DNA of 64,000 bases from Shinella zoogloeoides (GTDB lineage: Bacteria; Pseudomonadota; Alphaproteobacteria; Rhizobiales; Rhizobiaceae). Location: NCBI RefSeq assembly GCF_003574625.1, contig NZ_QNUJ01000008.1, forward strand, positions 186,001 to 250,000. Reading direction: 5' to 3'. Made by a program: the position numbers and the translations under genes. Below, in pieces: positions 37,823 to 47,314 of this stretch; within the stretch, counting starts at the first letter, position 1; each line of letters opens with the position of its first letter. A model generated the notes under the pieces. That model saw only the letters and a program-made list of their open reading frames with translations. It made no database searches and had not been told where the DNA came from.

Positions 37823-38346
37823 TCAAGCTCGTCGGCACCGGCGTCTGGATCCTCGCGATCACGCTCGCCTCGGTCTATTTCTCGCTGAAGATGGCCTCGG
37901 CTCCCAAGGTCGACACGGCCGCCGCCGCGCGCGAGGCCGCGATGGAATTCGTCAGCGGCTATACGACCACCGTGCCGGTGATCGGCGAGGGCGGCGTCAG
38001 CGGCTATCTGCTGACCAAGCTCGCCTACAAGGCCAACAAGGAGCTTGCCGCCAAGCAGGTCGTACCGCTGCCCGAGATGATCACCGACGAACTCTACACC
38101 CTGCTCGTCGGCAAGAAGATGATCGATGTCGGGGCGACCGGCAATTTCGATCTCGACGCCTTCCGCGGCGTGGTGAAGGAGGGGCTGAACCGCCGTTTCG
38201 GCGCGGAGGTCATCGCCGAGGTCTATGTCGAGCAGATCGACTATCTCACCACCGCCTCGGTGGAGGACCCGCCGCAGAAGAAGGGCGTGACCCTTTTGAA
38301 GGGCGAAGTCCCGACCGTCGAGCAGACGCAAAAAAGCGGGCACTGA
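37819..38346 (+). CDS. Membrane-anchored FliL-like flagellar cluster protein
   Basis: Protein of 175 residues with one N-terminal membrane helix (GVWILAITLASVYFSL) and a periplasmic domain. FRGVVKEGLNRRFGAEVIAE followed by VYVEQIDYL resembles the end of FliL, where a helix precedes a strand that contacts the stator. A Lys/Glu-rich tail follows. Position after the FlgN-like gene and the fold pattern suggest a stator- or basal-body-linked function; likeness is weak. Confidence 0.5.
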   Translation: MIKLVGTGVWILAITLASVYFSLKMASAPKVDTAAAAREAAMEFVSGYTTTVPVIGEGGVSGYLLTKLAYKANKELAAKQVVPLPEMITDELYTLLVGKKMIDVGATGNFDLDAFRGVVKEGLNRRFGAEVIAEVYVEQIDYLTTASVEDPPQKKGVTLLKGEVPTVEQTQKSGH

Positions 38347-38418
38347 TCCCCGCCATATAGCAATTCCAGCAAAAGTGCGCAGCGGTTTTGCGTCCGGAGT
38401 TGCGTAGAAACAAGGAGA

Positions 38419-38459
38419 TAGAGCGTTTTCGCGATTCGGGGAAAAGCGGAAACGCTCTA
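38419..38459. repeat. Imperfect palindrome between convergent genes (terminator-like)
   Basis: TAGAGCGTTTTCGC (38419-38432) and GCGGAAACGCTCTA (38446-38459) pair over 14 bases with one G-T pair; the loop is 13 bases. It lies between the FliL-like gene and the convergent WecG-type gene. GAGCGTTTTCGC-type palindromes recur in intergenic regions of Rhizobiaceae, so it may be a dispersed repeat used as a terminator. Confidence 0.6.
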
Positions 38460-38481
38460 GGAGTGCAGGAAGGCCGGTTCG

Positions 38482-39261
38482 TCAGATCGAGCCGGCCTTT
38501 GCCGTTGCTGCCGGGCCGTGCGCCGGCCTTGGTCGCGCCAGCTTGTGGCGAAGCACATGGCAAAGGAGGAGGGGAGCGGCGAAATCGGGCTTCCGGGCAA
38601 GGCGGGCGGTGATGCCCTGCCTGCTGGCGGCCTCGGGACGCCGGGAACCGTCGGCCGGCACATCGAACAGTCCGCGCACGCTGAGGACGAGCCGCGCATC
38701 CCCGGCGCCGACATGGCGGTCGATCCACTTTTCCTGCGCGGGGCTTCCCATCGATACGACGAGGATATCCGCACGGGCGGCGCGGACGCGGTCCATGATC
38801 GCGCCGGATTCTTCCGGGTCGAATGCGCCGTCGGCGATCGGCAGGATGGTGTGCCAGGGGGCATGGCGCTGCAGGTCCCCGGCCGCCTGCTTCAGTGTTT
38901 CCGACGTGCCGCCGATCAGGGCGACGCGCATCGGCCTGGCGAGGTAGGTCAGGAGCGCCGGAACGAAGGCCGTGCCGGTGAAGCGTGCCGGAAAGCGCTT
39001 GCCGTGCAGCATGCGCGAGGCCATGTCGATGCCGCTTCCCTCGGGCATGACGATCTGGCGCTCCAGCACGGCGCGGTATTCCGCATCCCATGTCAGGCGA
39101 TTGGCGTTTCTTGCATCGAGGAAGGCGATGACGTTCTGGCCGAAGGGCATGGTCGCCACTTCCTCGGCAAGCGAGAAACTTTCGGCCCAGCCGAGATCGC
39201 AGACCGCAAGGCCGAGTATCTCCCGCTGGGAGGCGACGATGTTGCCCGATGCGAAGGCCAT
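38482..39261 (-). CDS. WecG/TagA/CpsF-family glycosyltransferase
   Basis: Protein of 259 residues. The family signature is seen as VIAFLDARNANRLTWDAEYR, IVMPEGSGIDMASRMLHGK and RFTGTAFVPALL near residues 45-105, then ADILVVSMGSPAQEKWIDRH. These enzymes (GT26) transfer a sugar to a lipid-linked acceptor, for example N-acetylmannosaminuronic acid in enterobacterial common antigen. It stands alone, convergent with the flagellar genes. Donor and pathway cannot be told from sequence. Confidence 0.85.
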   Translation of the reverse strand: MAFASGNIVASQREILGLAVCDLGWAESFSLAEEVATMPFGQNVIAFLDARNANRLTWDAEYRAVLERQIVMPEGSGIDMASRMLHGKRFPARFTGTAFVPALLTYLARPMRVALIGGTSETLKQAAGDLQRHAPWHTILPIADGAFDPEESGAIMDRVRAARADILVVSMGSPAQEKWIDRHVGAGDARLVLSVRGLFDVPADGSRRPEAASRQGITARLARKPDFAAPLLLCHVLRHKLARPRPAHGPAATAKAGSI

Positions 39262-39686
39262 GGCCCGGTTCCCTCATACGACTTTCGGCAATCCCGCTTC
39301 GAACGGATTGCTTCGCGGCCGGTCTAGCAAGTCCGGCTGAAGGGCCGTTTAAGGAATTCCGGAAAAGGTGAGGGAAGGTGTTCATCCTTCGCTAACCATG
39401 AGGCCAAGGCATTGATGTTGCCTATCATTTCTTCGAGAAAGGCTGCCGCTGCTGTGAAAATCCTCCGGGCAACATGGAACAAAGGCCGGCGATCTGAGTG
39501 GTTTCGCCATGCCGCATAGCGGCTCCCCTCATCGCTGACAGGAAAAAGGGCCTGCGGTCGATTTCGTGTGCTCTTCCCGTCGATGGCGCTTGAATTTATG
39601 TGTTTTGGACAGCATAGGGCGTTGAGAGGCCATCCCGCCGAACGGCCGCCCCGTTAGGGTGGCGCAATTCATTCAGGGAGAGAAAT
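39262..39686. other. Intergenic region upstream of folD
   Basis: This 425-base region lies between the divergent WecG-type gene and folD. I see no convincing gene, terminator or repeat in it, and no strong promoter match; it should contain the start sites of both flanking genes. Confidence 0.5.
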
Positions 39687-40586
39687 GTGACCACCATTAT
39701 CGATGGGAAGCAGGTTGCCGCTTCCGTGATTGACGCCGTGAAAGCCGCGACCGTCGCGCTCGAAAAGGACGCCGGCTTTAAGCCCGGTCTTGCTGTCGTC
39801 ATCGTCGGCGACGATCCGGCCAGCCACGCCTATGTTTCCTCCAAGAGCCGCATGGCCAAGGAATGCGGCTTCAACTCCGTCCAGCACACGCTGCCGGAGG
39901 AGACGACGCAGGAAGAGCTCGCCCATCTGGTGGAAACGCTGAATGCCGACGAGGCCATCCACGGCATCCTCGTGCAGCTTCCGCTCCCGAAACACCTCGA
40001 TTCCGACCCGATCATCCAGTCGATCCGGCCCGAGAAGGACGTCGACGGCCTGCATGTCGTTAATGCCGGCAAGGTGGCGACGGGCGATCTCGACGGCGGC
40101 CTCGTCTCCTGCACGCCGGCCGGCGCCATGGTCTTCGTGCGCCGCATCCACGGCAACGATCTCTCCGGCCTCAATGCCGTGGTGATCGGCCGCTCCAACC
40201 TCTTCGGCAAGCCGATGTCGGCCCTGCTGCTCGCCGCCAATGCGACGGTGACGACGGCCCATTCGCGCACGAAGGACCTCGCCGCCGTCTGCCGCAACGC
40301 CGATATCCTCGTTGCCGCCGTCGGCCGGCCGGAAATGGTGAAGGCCGATTGGGTCAAGCCCGGCGCGACCGTCATCGATGTCGGCATCAACCGCGTTCCC
40401 GCGCCGGAAAAGGGTGAGGGCAAGACGCGCCTCGTCGGCGACGTCGCCTTCGAGGAATGCGCGAAGGTCGCGGGCGTCATCACGCCGGTTCCCGGCGGTG
40501 TCGGCCCCATGACCATCGCCATGCTGATGGCCAATACGGTGATCGCCGCCTATCGCAAGGCCGGCAGGACGCCGCCGAAGTTCTGA
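39687..40586 (+). CDS. folD: Bifunctional methylenetetrahydrofolate dehydrogenase / methenyltetrahydrofolate cyclohydrolase
   Basis: Enzyme of 299 residues in one-carbon metabolism. Signatures are [17 protein letters not shown] with the active-site Lys, [44 protein letters not shown] and [18 protein letters not shown]. The start is GTG; the ATG two bases earlier runs straight into TGA. AGGGAG lies upstream. A strong bidirectional terminator follows. Confidence 0.97.
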   Translation: MTTIIDGKQVAASVIDAVKAATVALEKDAGFKPGLAVVIVGDDPASHAYVSSKSRMAKECGFNSVQHTLPEETTQEELAHLVETLNADEAIHGILVQLPLPKHLDSDPIIQSIRPEKDVDGLHVVNAGKVATGDLDGGLVSCTPAGAMVFVRRIHGNDLSGLNAVVIGRSNLFGKPMSALLLAANATVTTAHSRTKDLAAVCRNADILVAAVGRPEMVKADWVKPGATVIDVGINRVPAPEKGEGKTRLVGDVAFEECAKVAGVITPVPGGVGPMTIAMLMANTVIAAYRKAGRTPPKF

Positions 40587-40599
40587 ACCGCTTTCCCGC

Positions 40600-40624
40600 A
40601 AAAGGCGCCCTCGGGGCGCCTTTT
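40600..40624. terminator. Bidirectional terminator between folD and aglR
   Basis: AAAAGGCGCCC, loop TCG, GGGCGCCTTTT: a perfect 11-base stem with A and T tracts, placed between two convergent genes and touching the aglR stop codon. Confidence 0.92.
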
Positions 40625-41649
40625 CATCTGGCGGGTGCCGGCCCCGTGGAGGCGCGCACGATGAGGTCCGCCTTCCACAGTTCCTGCTGCGGCACCGTTT
40701 CGAGCTGCAGGATCTCCGCGATGAGCCGCCGCGCGATGCGCTGGCCGGCGGCGCGCAGCGACGAGCGCGTCGTCGTCAGCGGCACCATGAAATTCTCCGG
40801 CTTCAGCATCGGCAGCACGTCGTCATGGGCGATGAGCGAGATATCCGTACCCAGTTTCAGGCCGGCCTGGTTGATCGCCCGCACGGCCCCGAGCGCCAGC
40901 ACGGTGCTGGAGCAGAGCACGGCCGTCGGCGGCGTCTCCAGCCGGAGGAAGCGCTCCATGGCGCGGAAGCCGTATTCGTCCGTCATCTGCGAATGCTGTA
41001 CGCAGTCCTCGCGCAGCACGAGCCCGTATTCGCCCAGCGCCCGCTCGGTGCCCTTGCGGCGGCGCATCGCGAAGGTGAGGTAGTCCGGTCCGTTGATGAG
41101 GGCGAAGTGCCGGTGGCCGAGCTGGGCGAGCAGACGCGCCGCATCGTAGAAGACACCGGTATTGTCGATGTCGAGGAAGGGATAGTCGGACGGAATGCCG
41201 ATGGAACGCCCATGCACGATGAAGGGCGTCTTGAGCGACTTCATCATGGCGATGCGCGGGTCCTTCTCGCGCATATAAGCGAAGAACAGCGCATCCACAT
41301 TGCCGCTTGCCACCAGCCGCCGGCAGGTGGCGACCTCGTCCTCGGGATGGCTCGGATTGATGACGAAGTGGAAGTCGTGCTTGACCGCCTCGTCGCCGAG
41401 CCCGGCCAGGAACTCGCCGAAATGCACGTCGGACTGGATGCCGTCGGCCGTCGGCATGACGAGGCCGATGGAGCCGGCGCGGCCGGTCGCAAGGCGCTGG
41501 GCCGCGCGGTTGGGGCGGTAGCCGGTCTCCCGGACGGCATCGAGCACGCGCTGGCGGGTTTCGGCATTGACCTCCGGATAACCGTTCAAAGCCCTGCTCA
41601 CGGTTGTCTGGGAGAGGCCCAGCAATTGCGATAACTGCTTGAGATTCAC
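40624..41649 (-). CDS. aglR: LacI-family repressor of the alpha-glucoside operon
   Basis: Protein of 341 residues. The N-terminal helix-turn-helix (KQLSQLLGLSQTTVSRALNG) with hinge RPNRAAQRLATGRAG and a periplasmic-binding-like sensor domain (SIGLVMPTADG, HDDVLPMLKPENFMVPLTTT) are typical. It is divergent from aglEFGAK, as AglR is in Sinorhizobium meliloti. The shared upstream region has two perfect CAAAGCGCTTTG palindromes, likely its operators. It probably responds to an alpha-glucoside such as sucrose, maltose or trehalose. Confidence 0.92.
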   Translation of the reverse strand: MNLKQLSQLLGLSQTTVSRALNGYPEVNAETRQRVLDAVRETGYRPNRAAQRLATGRAGSIGLVMPTADGIQSDVHFGEFLAGLGDEAVKHDFHFVINPSHPEDEVATCRRLVASGNVDALFFAYMREKDPRIAMMKSLKTPFIVHGRSIGIPSDYPFLDIDNTGVFYDAARLLAQLGHRHFALINGPDYLTFAMRRRKGTERALGEYGLVLREDCVQHSQMTDEYGFRAMERFLRLETPPTAVLCSSTVLALGAVRAINQAGLKLGTDISLIAHDDVLPMLKPENFMVPLTTTRSSLRAAGQRIARRLIAEILQLETVPQQELWKADLIVRASTGPAPAR

Positions 41650-41672
41650 ATGCTTAGCTTTCTAGAACCATT

Positions 41673-41684
41673 CAAAGCGCTTTG
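41673..41684. promoter_or_regulatory. LacI-type operator, first copy
   Basis: CAAAGCGCTTTG, a perfect 12-base palindrome with a central CG step as in LacI/GalR operators, 24 bases upstream of the aglR start. Confidence 0.8.
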
Positions 41685-41876
41685 GATTTCTGGCGCGCAT
41701 ATCTCCGGATTGTCCCAAGGCGCCCCGGCATCTAACATCAGCAAATCCGCGAGTAAAAGCGGATTTGGGCTTTTTGCGTTGCAAAACTACGCTGCGCTGC
41801 GTCAGCCTCGCGCCTTTCGTTCAAGTCGGGAAGGGTACTTGACGAAGGCGCGGGGGAAATGGGATGAAAGTGCATC

Positions 41877-41888
41877 CAAAGCGCTTTG
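41877..41888. promoter_or_regulatory. LacI-type operator, second copy
   Basis: Identical CAAAGCGCTTTG palindrome, 68 bases before aglE. The two copies are 204 bases apart, suitable for DNA looping. A possible -35 box TTGACG (41839-41844) lies upstream, but the matching -10 is weak. Confidence 0.8.
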
Positions 41889-41912
41889 AATTTGGGGGCG
41901 TTTTTGAAAATG

Positions 41913-41933
41913 CCCGCCCGGGGAGAGGGCGGG
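41913..41933 (+). promoter_or_regulatory. Leader hairpin before aglE
   Basis: CCCGCCC (41913-41919), 7-base loop, GGGCGGG (41927-41933), then TTT. It lies between the operator and the aglE ribosome-binding site GGGAGG (41942-41947). It could stabilise the 5' end or act as an attenuator. Confidence 0.45.
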
Positions 41934-41955
41934 TTTGCTATGGGAGGCAAATCAG

Positions 41956-43314
41956 GTGAAGAAGACCTTGTTGATGACCGCTGCCCTCGCGCTCTTCATG
42001 GCGGGCAGCGCCGTTTCGGCCGATCTGAAGTTCAAGCCCGGCGAGGATTCCCGGTTCAACTGGCAGAGCCTGGAGGATTTCAGGAAGGGCCACGACCTCA
42101 AGGGCCAGACGCTCACCATTTTCGGCCCCTGGCGCGGCGAGGACGAAGCGCTCTTCAAGAATGTCTATGCCTATTTCGTCGAGGCGACGGGCGTCGACCT
42201 GAAATACTCCTCCTCCGAGAACTACGAGCAGCAGATCGTCATCGACACGCAGGCCGGCAGCCCGCCGGACGTCGCCATCCTGCCGCAGCCGGGTCTCATC
42301 GCCGACCTTGCCTCCAAGGGCTACCTGACGCCGCTCGGCGACGAGACCAAAAAGTGGCTGCTCGACAACTATGCCGCCGGCCAGTCCTGGGTCGATCTTT
42401 CGACCTTCAAGGGCAAGGACGGCACGGCCGCGCTCTATGCCTTCCCCTACAAGATCGACGTGAAGTCGCTCGTCTGGTACGTGCCCGAAAACTTCGAGGA
42501 CGCCGGCTATGAAGTGCCGAAGACCATGGAAGACCTCAAGGCGCTGACGGAAAAGATCGTCGCCGATGGCGGCACGCCCTGGTGCATCGGCCTCGGTTCG
42601 GGCGGCGCCACCGGCTGGCCGGCGACCGACTGGGTCGAGGACCTGATGCTGCGCACGGCATCGCCGGAAACCTACGACAAGTGGGTCAAGAACGAGATCC
42701 CCTTCACCGATGCCGCCGTGGTCGGCGCGCTCGACGAATTCGGCTGGTTCGCCAAGAACGACACGTTCGTCGACGGCGGCGCGGCGGCGGTCGCCTCCAC
42801 CGACTTCCGCGACAGCCCGAAGGGCCTCTTCGCCTCGCCGCCGAAATGCTACCTGCACCATCAGGCATCCTTCATCCCGTCCTTCTTCCCGGAGGGCACG
42901 GTGGTCGGCCAGGACGCGGACTTCTTCTACATGCCGCCCTATGCCAGCAAGCCGGAGCTCGGCAACCCGGTCCTCGGCGCCGGCACGCTCGCCATGATCA
43001 CCAAGGATACGCCCGCCTCGCGCGCCTTCATCGAGTTCCTCAAGACGCCGATCGCCCATGAGGTCTGGATGGCGCAGTCGAGCTTCCTGACGCCCTTCAA
43101 GAGCGCCAACAAGGAAGCCTATGCCAACGCCCCGATGAAGAAGCAGGGCGAGATCCTGCTCGATTCGACGACCTTCCGCTTCGACGGTTCCGACCTGATG
43201 CCGGGCAAGATCGGCGCGGGCGCGTTCTGGACGGGCATGGTCGATTTCGTCGGCGGCAAGTCGGCCAACGACGTCGCGGCCGATATCCAGAAGGCCTGGG
43301 ACGCCATCAAGTAA
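41956..43314 (+). CDS. aglE: Alpha-glucoside ABC transporter, substrate-binding protein
   Basis: Periplasmic binding protein of 452 residues. The start is GTG with GGGAGG eight bases upstream, directly before the signal peptide KKTLLMTAALALFMAGSAVS cut near ADL. The mature protein is a large type-1 sugar-binding protein (LTIFGPWRGEDEALFKNV, PPDVAILPQPGLIADLASKG, TPLGDETKKWL). First gene of the agl operon; it delivers alpha-glucosides to AglF/AglG. An earlier in-frame ATG at 41935 precedes the ribosome-binding site and is unlikely. Confidence 0.94.
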   Translation: MKKTLLMTAALALFMAGSAVSADLKFKPGEDSRFNWQSLEDFRKGHDLKGQTLTIFGPWRGEDEALFKNVYAYFVEATGVDLKYSSSENYEQQIVIDTQAGSPPDVAILPQPGLIADLASKGYLTPLGDETKKWLLDNYAAGQSWVDLSTFKGKDGTAALYAFPYKIDVKSLVWYVPENFEDAGYEVPKTMEDLKALTEKIVADGGTPWCIGLGSGGATGWPATDWVEDLMLRTASPETYDKWVKNEIPFTDAAVVGALDEFGWFAKNDTFVDGGAAAVASTDFRDSPKGLFASPPKCYLHHQASFIPSFFPEGTVVGQDADFFYMPPYASKPELGNPVLGAGTLAMITKDTPASRAFIEFLKTPIAHEVWMAQSSFLTPFKSANKEAYANAPMKKQGEILLDSTTFRFDGSDLMPGKIGAGAFWTGMVDFVGGKSANDVAADIQKAWDAIK

Positions 43315-43448
43315 TCCGGCGAACCGGCCGGCATCCGCCGGCCGGTTTCCCACGCATGCGAAGTGCACCGGACATGCGGCAAGGCCGCGTGGACGATCGA
43401 TGCGCCTCCGAGGGTTCTTGAGGGGAGCATTCCTGGGGAGGAGCTGCC

Positions 43449-44459
43449 ATGTCGCAATTGTTATTCGCCGTCTTCACGATGGTCGGGGGCGTGCTCGCCT
43501 GTGCCGCCTATTTCTTCGGGACCAACTGGCTGCTCGACAGGATATTCCCCTCCAAAGGGCGGACGGGGGCCGAGGCGTCCCGCAACCTCAGGATCACCAA
43601 TGCCATCCGGCCGTGGCTCTTCATGGCGCCGGCGCTCTTCGCGCTCGCCATCTATCTCGTCTATCCCGTCTTCGAATCGGTGCGCCTCTCCTTCCACGAC
43701 CGTTCCGGCACCCGCTTCATCGGCTTCAGCAACTTCGCCTGGATGATCAATGACGGCGAGTTCCGCCAGTCGATCTTCAACAATTTTCTCTGGCTGCTGG
43801 TGGTGCCGGCGCTCGCCACCTTCTTCGGCCTCGTCATCGCCGCGCTCACCGACCGCATCTGGTGGGGCAATATCGCCAAGACCCTGATCTTCATGCCGAT
43901 GGCGATCTCCTTCGTCGGCGCCGCCGTCATCTGGAAATTCGTCTACGACTACCGCTCGGAGGGCTCCGAGCAGATCGGCATCCTCAATGCCGTCGTCGTC
44001 GCCCTCGGCGGCACGCCCGAGGCGTGGATGACCATTCCCTTCTGGAACAACTTCTTCCTGATGGTGATCCTGATCTGGATCCAGACCGGCTTTGCCATGG
44101 TCATCCTTTCGGCCGCGCTGCGCGGTATTCCGGAAGAGACCATCGAGGCGGCCGTCATCGACGGGGCGAACGGCTTCCAGATCTTCTTCAAGATCATGGT
44201 GCCGCAGATCTGGGGCACGATCGCCGTCGTCTGGACGACGATCACCATCCTTGTCCTCAAGGTCTTCGACATCGTGCTCGCGATGACCAACGGCCAGTGG
44301 CAGACGCAGGTCCTGGCCAACCTGATGTTCGACTGGATGTTCCGCGGCGGCGGCGATTTCGGGCGCGGCGCGGCCATCGCCGTGGTCATCATGATCCTCG
44401 TCGTTCCGATCATGATCTGGAACATCCGTAACGCCACCCGGGAAATGGAAGGCCATTGA
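43449..44459 (+). CDS. aglF: Alpha-glucoside ABC transporter permease AglF
   Basis: Inner-membrane permease of 336 residues with about seven or eight hydrophobic helices. The coupling loop EETIEAAVIDGANGFQIFFK carries the EAA motif that contacts the ATPase. It follows aglE by 134 bases and is one base from aglG. Role is inferred from the family and the agl gene order. Confidence 0.94.
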   Translation: MSQLLFAVFTMVGGVLACAAYFFGTNWLLDRIFPSKGRTGAEASRNLRITNAIRPWLFMAPALFALAIYLVYPVFESVRLSFHDRSGTRFIGFSNFAWMINDGEFRQSIFNNFLWLLVVPALATFFGLVIAALTDRIWWGNIAKTLIFMPMAISFVGAAVIWKFVYDYRSEGSEQIGILNAVVVALGGTPEAWMTIPFWNNFFLMVILIWIQTGFAMVILSAALRGIPEETIEAAVIDGANGFQIFFKIMVPQIWGTIAVVWTTITILVLKVFDIVLAMTNGQWQTQVLANLMFDWMFRGGGDFGRGAAIAVVIMILVVPIMIWNIRNATREMEGH

Positions 44460-44460
44460 G

Positions 44461-45606
44461 ATGATCGCATCGTCCCGTTCGCCGCTCATCATCCTCGTCC
44501 ATCTTTCGGTCCTGCTGCTCGTCGCGCTCTGGACGCTGCCGACCGCCGGCCTGTTGATCTCCTCGCTGCGCGACAAGGACCAGCTCGCCGTCTCCGGCTG
44601 GTGGACGGCGCTCTCCACCTCCTCGCAGAACCTCACCGGCCGCGCGAGCGCGCCGGATGCCCAGATCGAGCGTGACGGCAAGTTCGTCATCTCCGGCAAC
44701 CTGACGGAGGGCGGTCCAGCGAAGGTCTCGGCCTTCGGCGTCCGCCCCATGCAGCCCGCCGCCTTCGAGCCGGGCACGGCCGCCGATATCGGCGACGGCC
44801 AGACACTGACCGTCAACGAGGACGGCAGCTACGAGCTCGTCTCGCCGGCGAGAATGGAAGGCACGCGCGGCCAGCGCATCTTCTACACCGCCTCCGTCCC
44901 GCCGCGCTTCACGCTCGACAACTATCGCGAGGTGCTGAGCGCCGCCGGCATCGGCTCGTCCTTCATCAATTCGCTGACGGTGGCGATCCCCTCGACGATC
45001 ATCCCGATCCTCGTCGCCGCCTTCTGCGCCTATGCGCTCGCCTGGATGCCGTTCCCCGGCCGGGCGATCCTCATCGCGGTCATCGTCGGCCTGCTCGTCG
45101 TGCCCCTGCAGATGTCGCTGATCCCACTGCTCCGGCTCTATAACGGCGTCGGCGCCTTCTTCGGCGTGCCGGCCAAGACCTATGTCGGCATCTGGCTCGC
45201 CCATATGGGCTTCGGCCTGCCGCTCGCCATCTACCTCCTGCGCAACTACATGGCCGGCCTGCCGCGCGAGATCATGGAATCGGCCCGCGTCGACGGCGCG
45301 TCCGATTTCGACATCTTCGTGAAGATCATCCTGCCGCTCTCCTTTCCGGCGCTCGCCTCCTTCGCCATCTTCCAGTTCCTGTGGACATGGAACGACCTGC
45401 TCGTCGCCATGGTCTTCCTCGGCACGGGCAATGACGAGCTGGTGCTGACCGGGCGCCTCGTGAACCTTCTCGGATCGCGCGGCGGCAACTGGGAAATCCT
45501 CACGGCCTCCGCCTTCATCACCATCGTCGTCCCCCTCATCGTCTTCTTCAGCCTGCAGCGCTATCTCGTGCGCGGCCTGCTGGCGGGGTCGGTCAAGGGC
45601 GGCTGA
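44461..45606 (+). CDS. aglG: Alpha-glucoside ABC transporter permease AglG
   Basis: Second permease, 381 residues. After the first membrane helix comes a large hydrophilic insert, about residues 38-145 (LAVSGWWTALSTSSQNLTGR, REVLSAAGIGSSFINS), typical of AglG. The EAA loop is REIMESARVDGASDFDIFVK. It is tightly linked to aglF and precedes aglA by 23 bases. Confidence 0.94.
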   Translation: MIASSRSPLIILVHLSVLLLVALWTLPTAGLLISSLRDKDQLAVSGWWTALSTSSQNLTGRASAPDAQIERDGKFVISGNLTEGGPAKVSAFGVRPMQPAAFEPGTAADIGDGQTLTVNEDGSYELVSPARMEGTRGQRIFYTASVPPRFTLDNYREVLSAAGIGSSFINSLTVAIPSTIIPILVAAFCAYALAWMPFPGRAILIAVIVGLLVVPLQMSLIPLLRLYNGVGAFFGVPAKTYVGIWLAHMGFGLPLAIYLLRNYMAGLPREIMESARVDGASDFDIFVKIILPLSFPALASFAIFQFLWTWNDLLVAMVFLGTGNDELVLTGRLVNLLGSRGGNWEILTASAFITIVVPLIVFFSLQRYLVRGLLAGSVKGG

Positions 45607-45629
45607 CGCATACCTATAGGACAAGCAGA

Positions 45630-47282
45630 ATGACGACGTCGGATTCCACCCTTCTCACGCCGGACAAGGACTGGTGGCGCGGCGCGGTGATCTACCAGAT
45701 CTATCCGCGCTCCTTCCAGGACACCAATGGCGACGGGATCGGCGACCTCAAGGGCATCACCGAGCGCCTTGCCCATGTCGCGTCCCTCGGCGTGGACGCG
45801 ATCTGGATTTCGCCCTTCTTCACCTCGCCGATGAAGGACTTCGGTTACGACGTCTCGGATTATCTCGATGTCGACCCGATCTTCGGGGAGCTTGCCGATT
45901 TCGACGCGCTGATCGCCGAGGCCCACCGCCTCGACATCCGCGTGATGATCGATCTCGTGCTGTCGCACACTTCCGACAAGCATCCCTGGTTCGTCGAAAG
46001 CCGCTCGCGGCGGACCAATCCCAAGGCGGACTGGTATGTCTGGGCGGATTCGAAGCCCGACGGCACGCCGCCCAACAACTGGCTGGCGATCTTCGGCGGT
46101 TCCGCCTGGCAGTGGGACGCGACGCGCCTGCAATATTACATGCACAATTTCCTGACCTCGCAGCCGGATTTGAACCTGCACAATCCGGAAGTTCAGGACG
46201 CGCTGCTCTCCGTCGCCCGCTTCTGGCTGGAGCGCGGCGTCGATGGCTTCCGCCTCGACACGATCAACTTCTACTTCCACGACAAGGAATTGCGCGACAA
46301 CCCGTCGCTTCCCCCCGAGCGCCGCAACGCGCAGACGGCGCCCGCCGTGAACCCCTACAACTACCAGGAACATCTCTACGACAAGAACCAGCCGGAGAAC
46401 CTCGAATTCCTCAAACGCTTCCGCGCGCTTCTCGAGGAATTCCCGGCCATCGCGGCGGTCGGCGAGGTGGGTGACAGCCAGCGCGGCCTCGAAATCGCCG
46501 GTGAGTACACCTCCGGCGGCGACAAGATGCACATGTGCTACGCCTTCGAGTTTCTGGCGCCCGATCCGCTGACGCCGGCCTTTGTCGCCGAGACGCAGCA
46601 TGCGCTGGAAAAGGCGGCGCCCGAAGGCTGGGTCTGCTGGGCCTTCTCCAACCATGACGTCATGCGCCATGTCAGCCGCTGGGGCTTCGGCGTGACGGAT
46701 CACGAGGCGCATGCCAGGCTGCTGGCGAGCCTCCTCATGTCGCTGCGCGGCTCCGTCTGCATCTACCAGGGCGAGGAACTGGCCTTGCCGGAGGCCGAGC
46801 TTGCCTACGAGGACCTGCAGGATCCCTACGGCATCCAGTTCTGGCCGGATTTCAAGGGCCGCGACGGCTGCCGCACGCCGATGGTCTGGAGTGCCGGCGA
46901 GCAGTCCGGCGGCTTCAGCGATGGCAGGCCCTGGCTGCCGGTCTCGGTCGCCCATCTGGAGCGCGCGGTCGACATGCAGGAGGGGGACGAGGCGTCGGTC
47001 CTGTCGCACTACCGCCGCTTCCTCGCCTTCCGCAAGGAGCATGTGGCGCTGGTCAAGGGCGAGATCGAATTCCTTTCGGCCGAAGGGGCGATCCTCTCCT
47101 TCGTGCGCAGCCACGGCAACGAGAAGGTCTTCTGCGCCTTCAACATGAGCCCGGTGCCGCGCCTTGCCGACCTGCCGTCCGGCACGCTGGAGGTGCTGGA
47201 AGGCCATGGCTTCGCTAGCCTGATGCATGAGGAAAATATAGAACTTCCGGCCTGGAGCGGGTTCTTCGCCCGCTTCGCGTGA
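45630..47282 (+). CDS. aglA: Alpha-glucosidase (GH13)
   Basis: Cytoplasmic glucosidase of 550 residues that hydrolyses imported alpha-glucosides. GH13 motifs are present: WWRGAVIYQIYPRSFQDTNG, MIDLVLSHTSDKHPW, the nucleophile near Asp210 in GFRLDTINFYFHD, the acid/base near Glu279 in AVGEVGD, and FSNHDVMRH. No signal peptide. It lies inside the agl operon between permease and ATPase genes. Confidence 0.95.
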   Translation: MTTSDSTLLTPDKDWWRGAVIYQIYPRSFQDTNGDGIGDLKGITERLAHVASLGVDAIWISPFFTSPMKDFGYDVSDYLDVDPIFGELADFDALIAEAHRLDIRVMIDLVLSHTSDKHPWFVESRSRRTNPKADWYVWADSKPDGTPPNNWLAIFGGSAWQWDATRLQYYMHNFLTSQPDLNLHNPEVQDALLSVARFWLERGVDGFRLDTINFYFHDKELRDNPSLPPERRNAQTAPAVNPYNYQEHLYDKNQPENLEFLKRFRALLEEFPAIAAVGEVGDSQRGLEIAGEYTSGGDKMHMCYAFEFLAPDPLTPAFVAETQHALEKAAPEGWVCWAFSNHDVMRHVSRWGFGVTDHEAHARLLASLLMSLRGSVCIYQGEELALPEAELAYEDLQDPYGIQFWPDFKGRDGCRTPMVWSAGEQSGGFSDGRPWLPVSVAHLERAVDMQEGDEASVLSHYRRFLAFRKEHVALVKGEIEFLSAEGAILSFVRSHGNEKVFCAFNMSPVPRLADLPSGTLEVLEGHGFASLMHEENIELPAWSGFFARFA

Positions 47283-47314
47283 CGACGGCGCCAAAACGTA
47301 AAGGGGAGAGAGAC

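Noticed and set aside
41650-41889. 79-codon + strand frame in the aglR-aglE gap
   Set aside because: It covers both operators and the probable promoter, has no ribosome-binding site and no family likeness.
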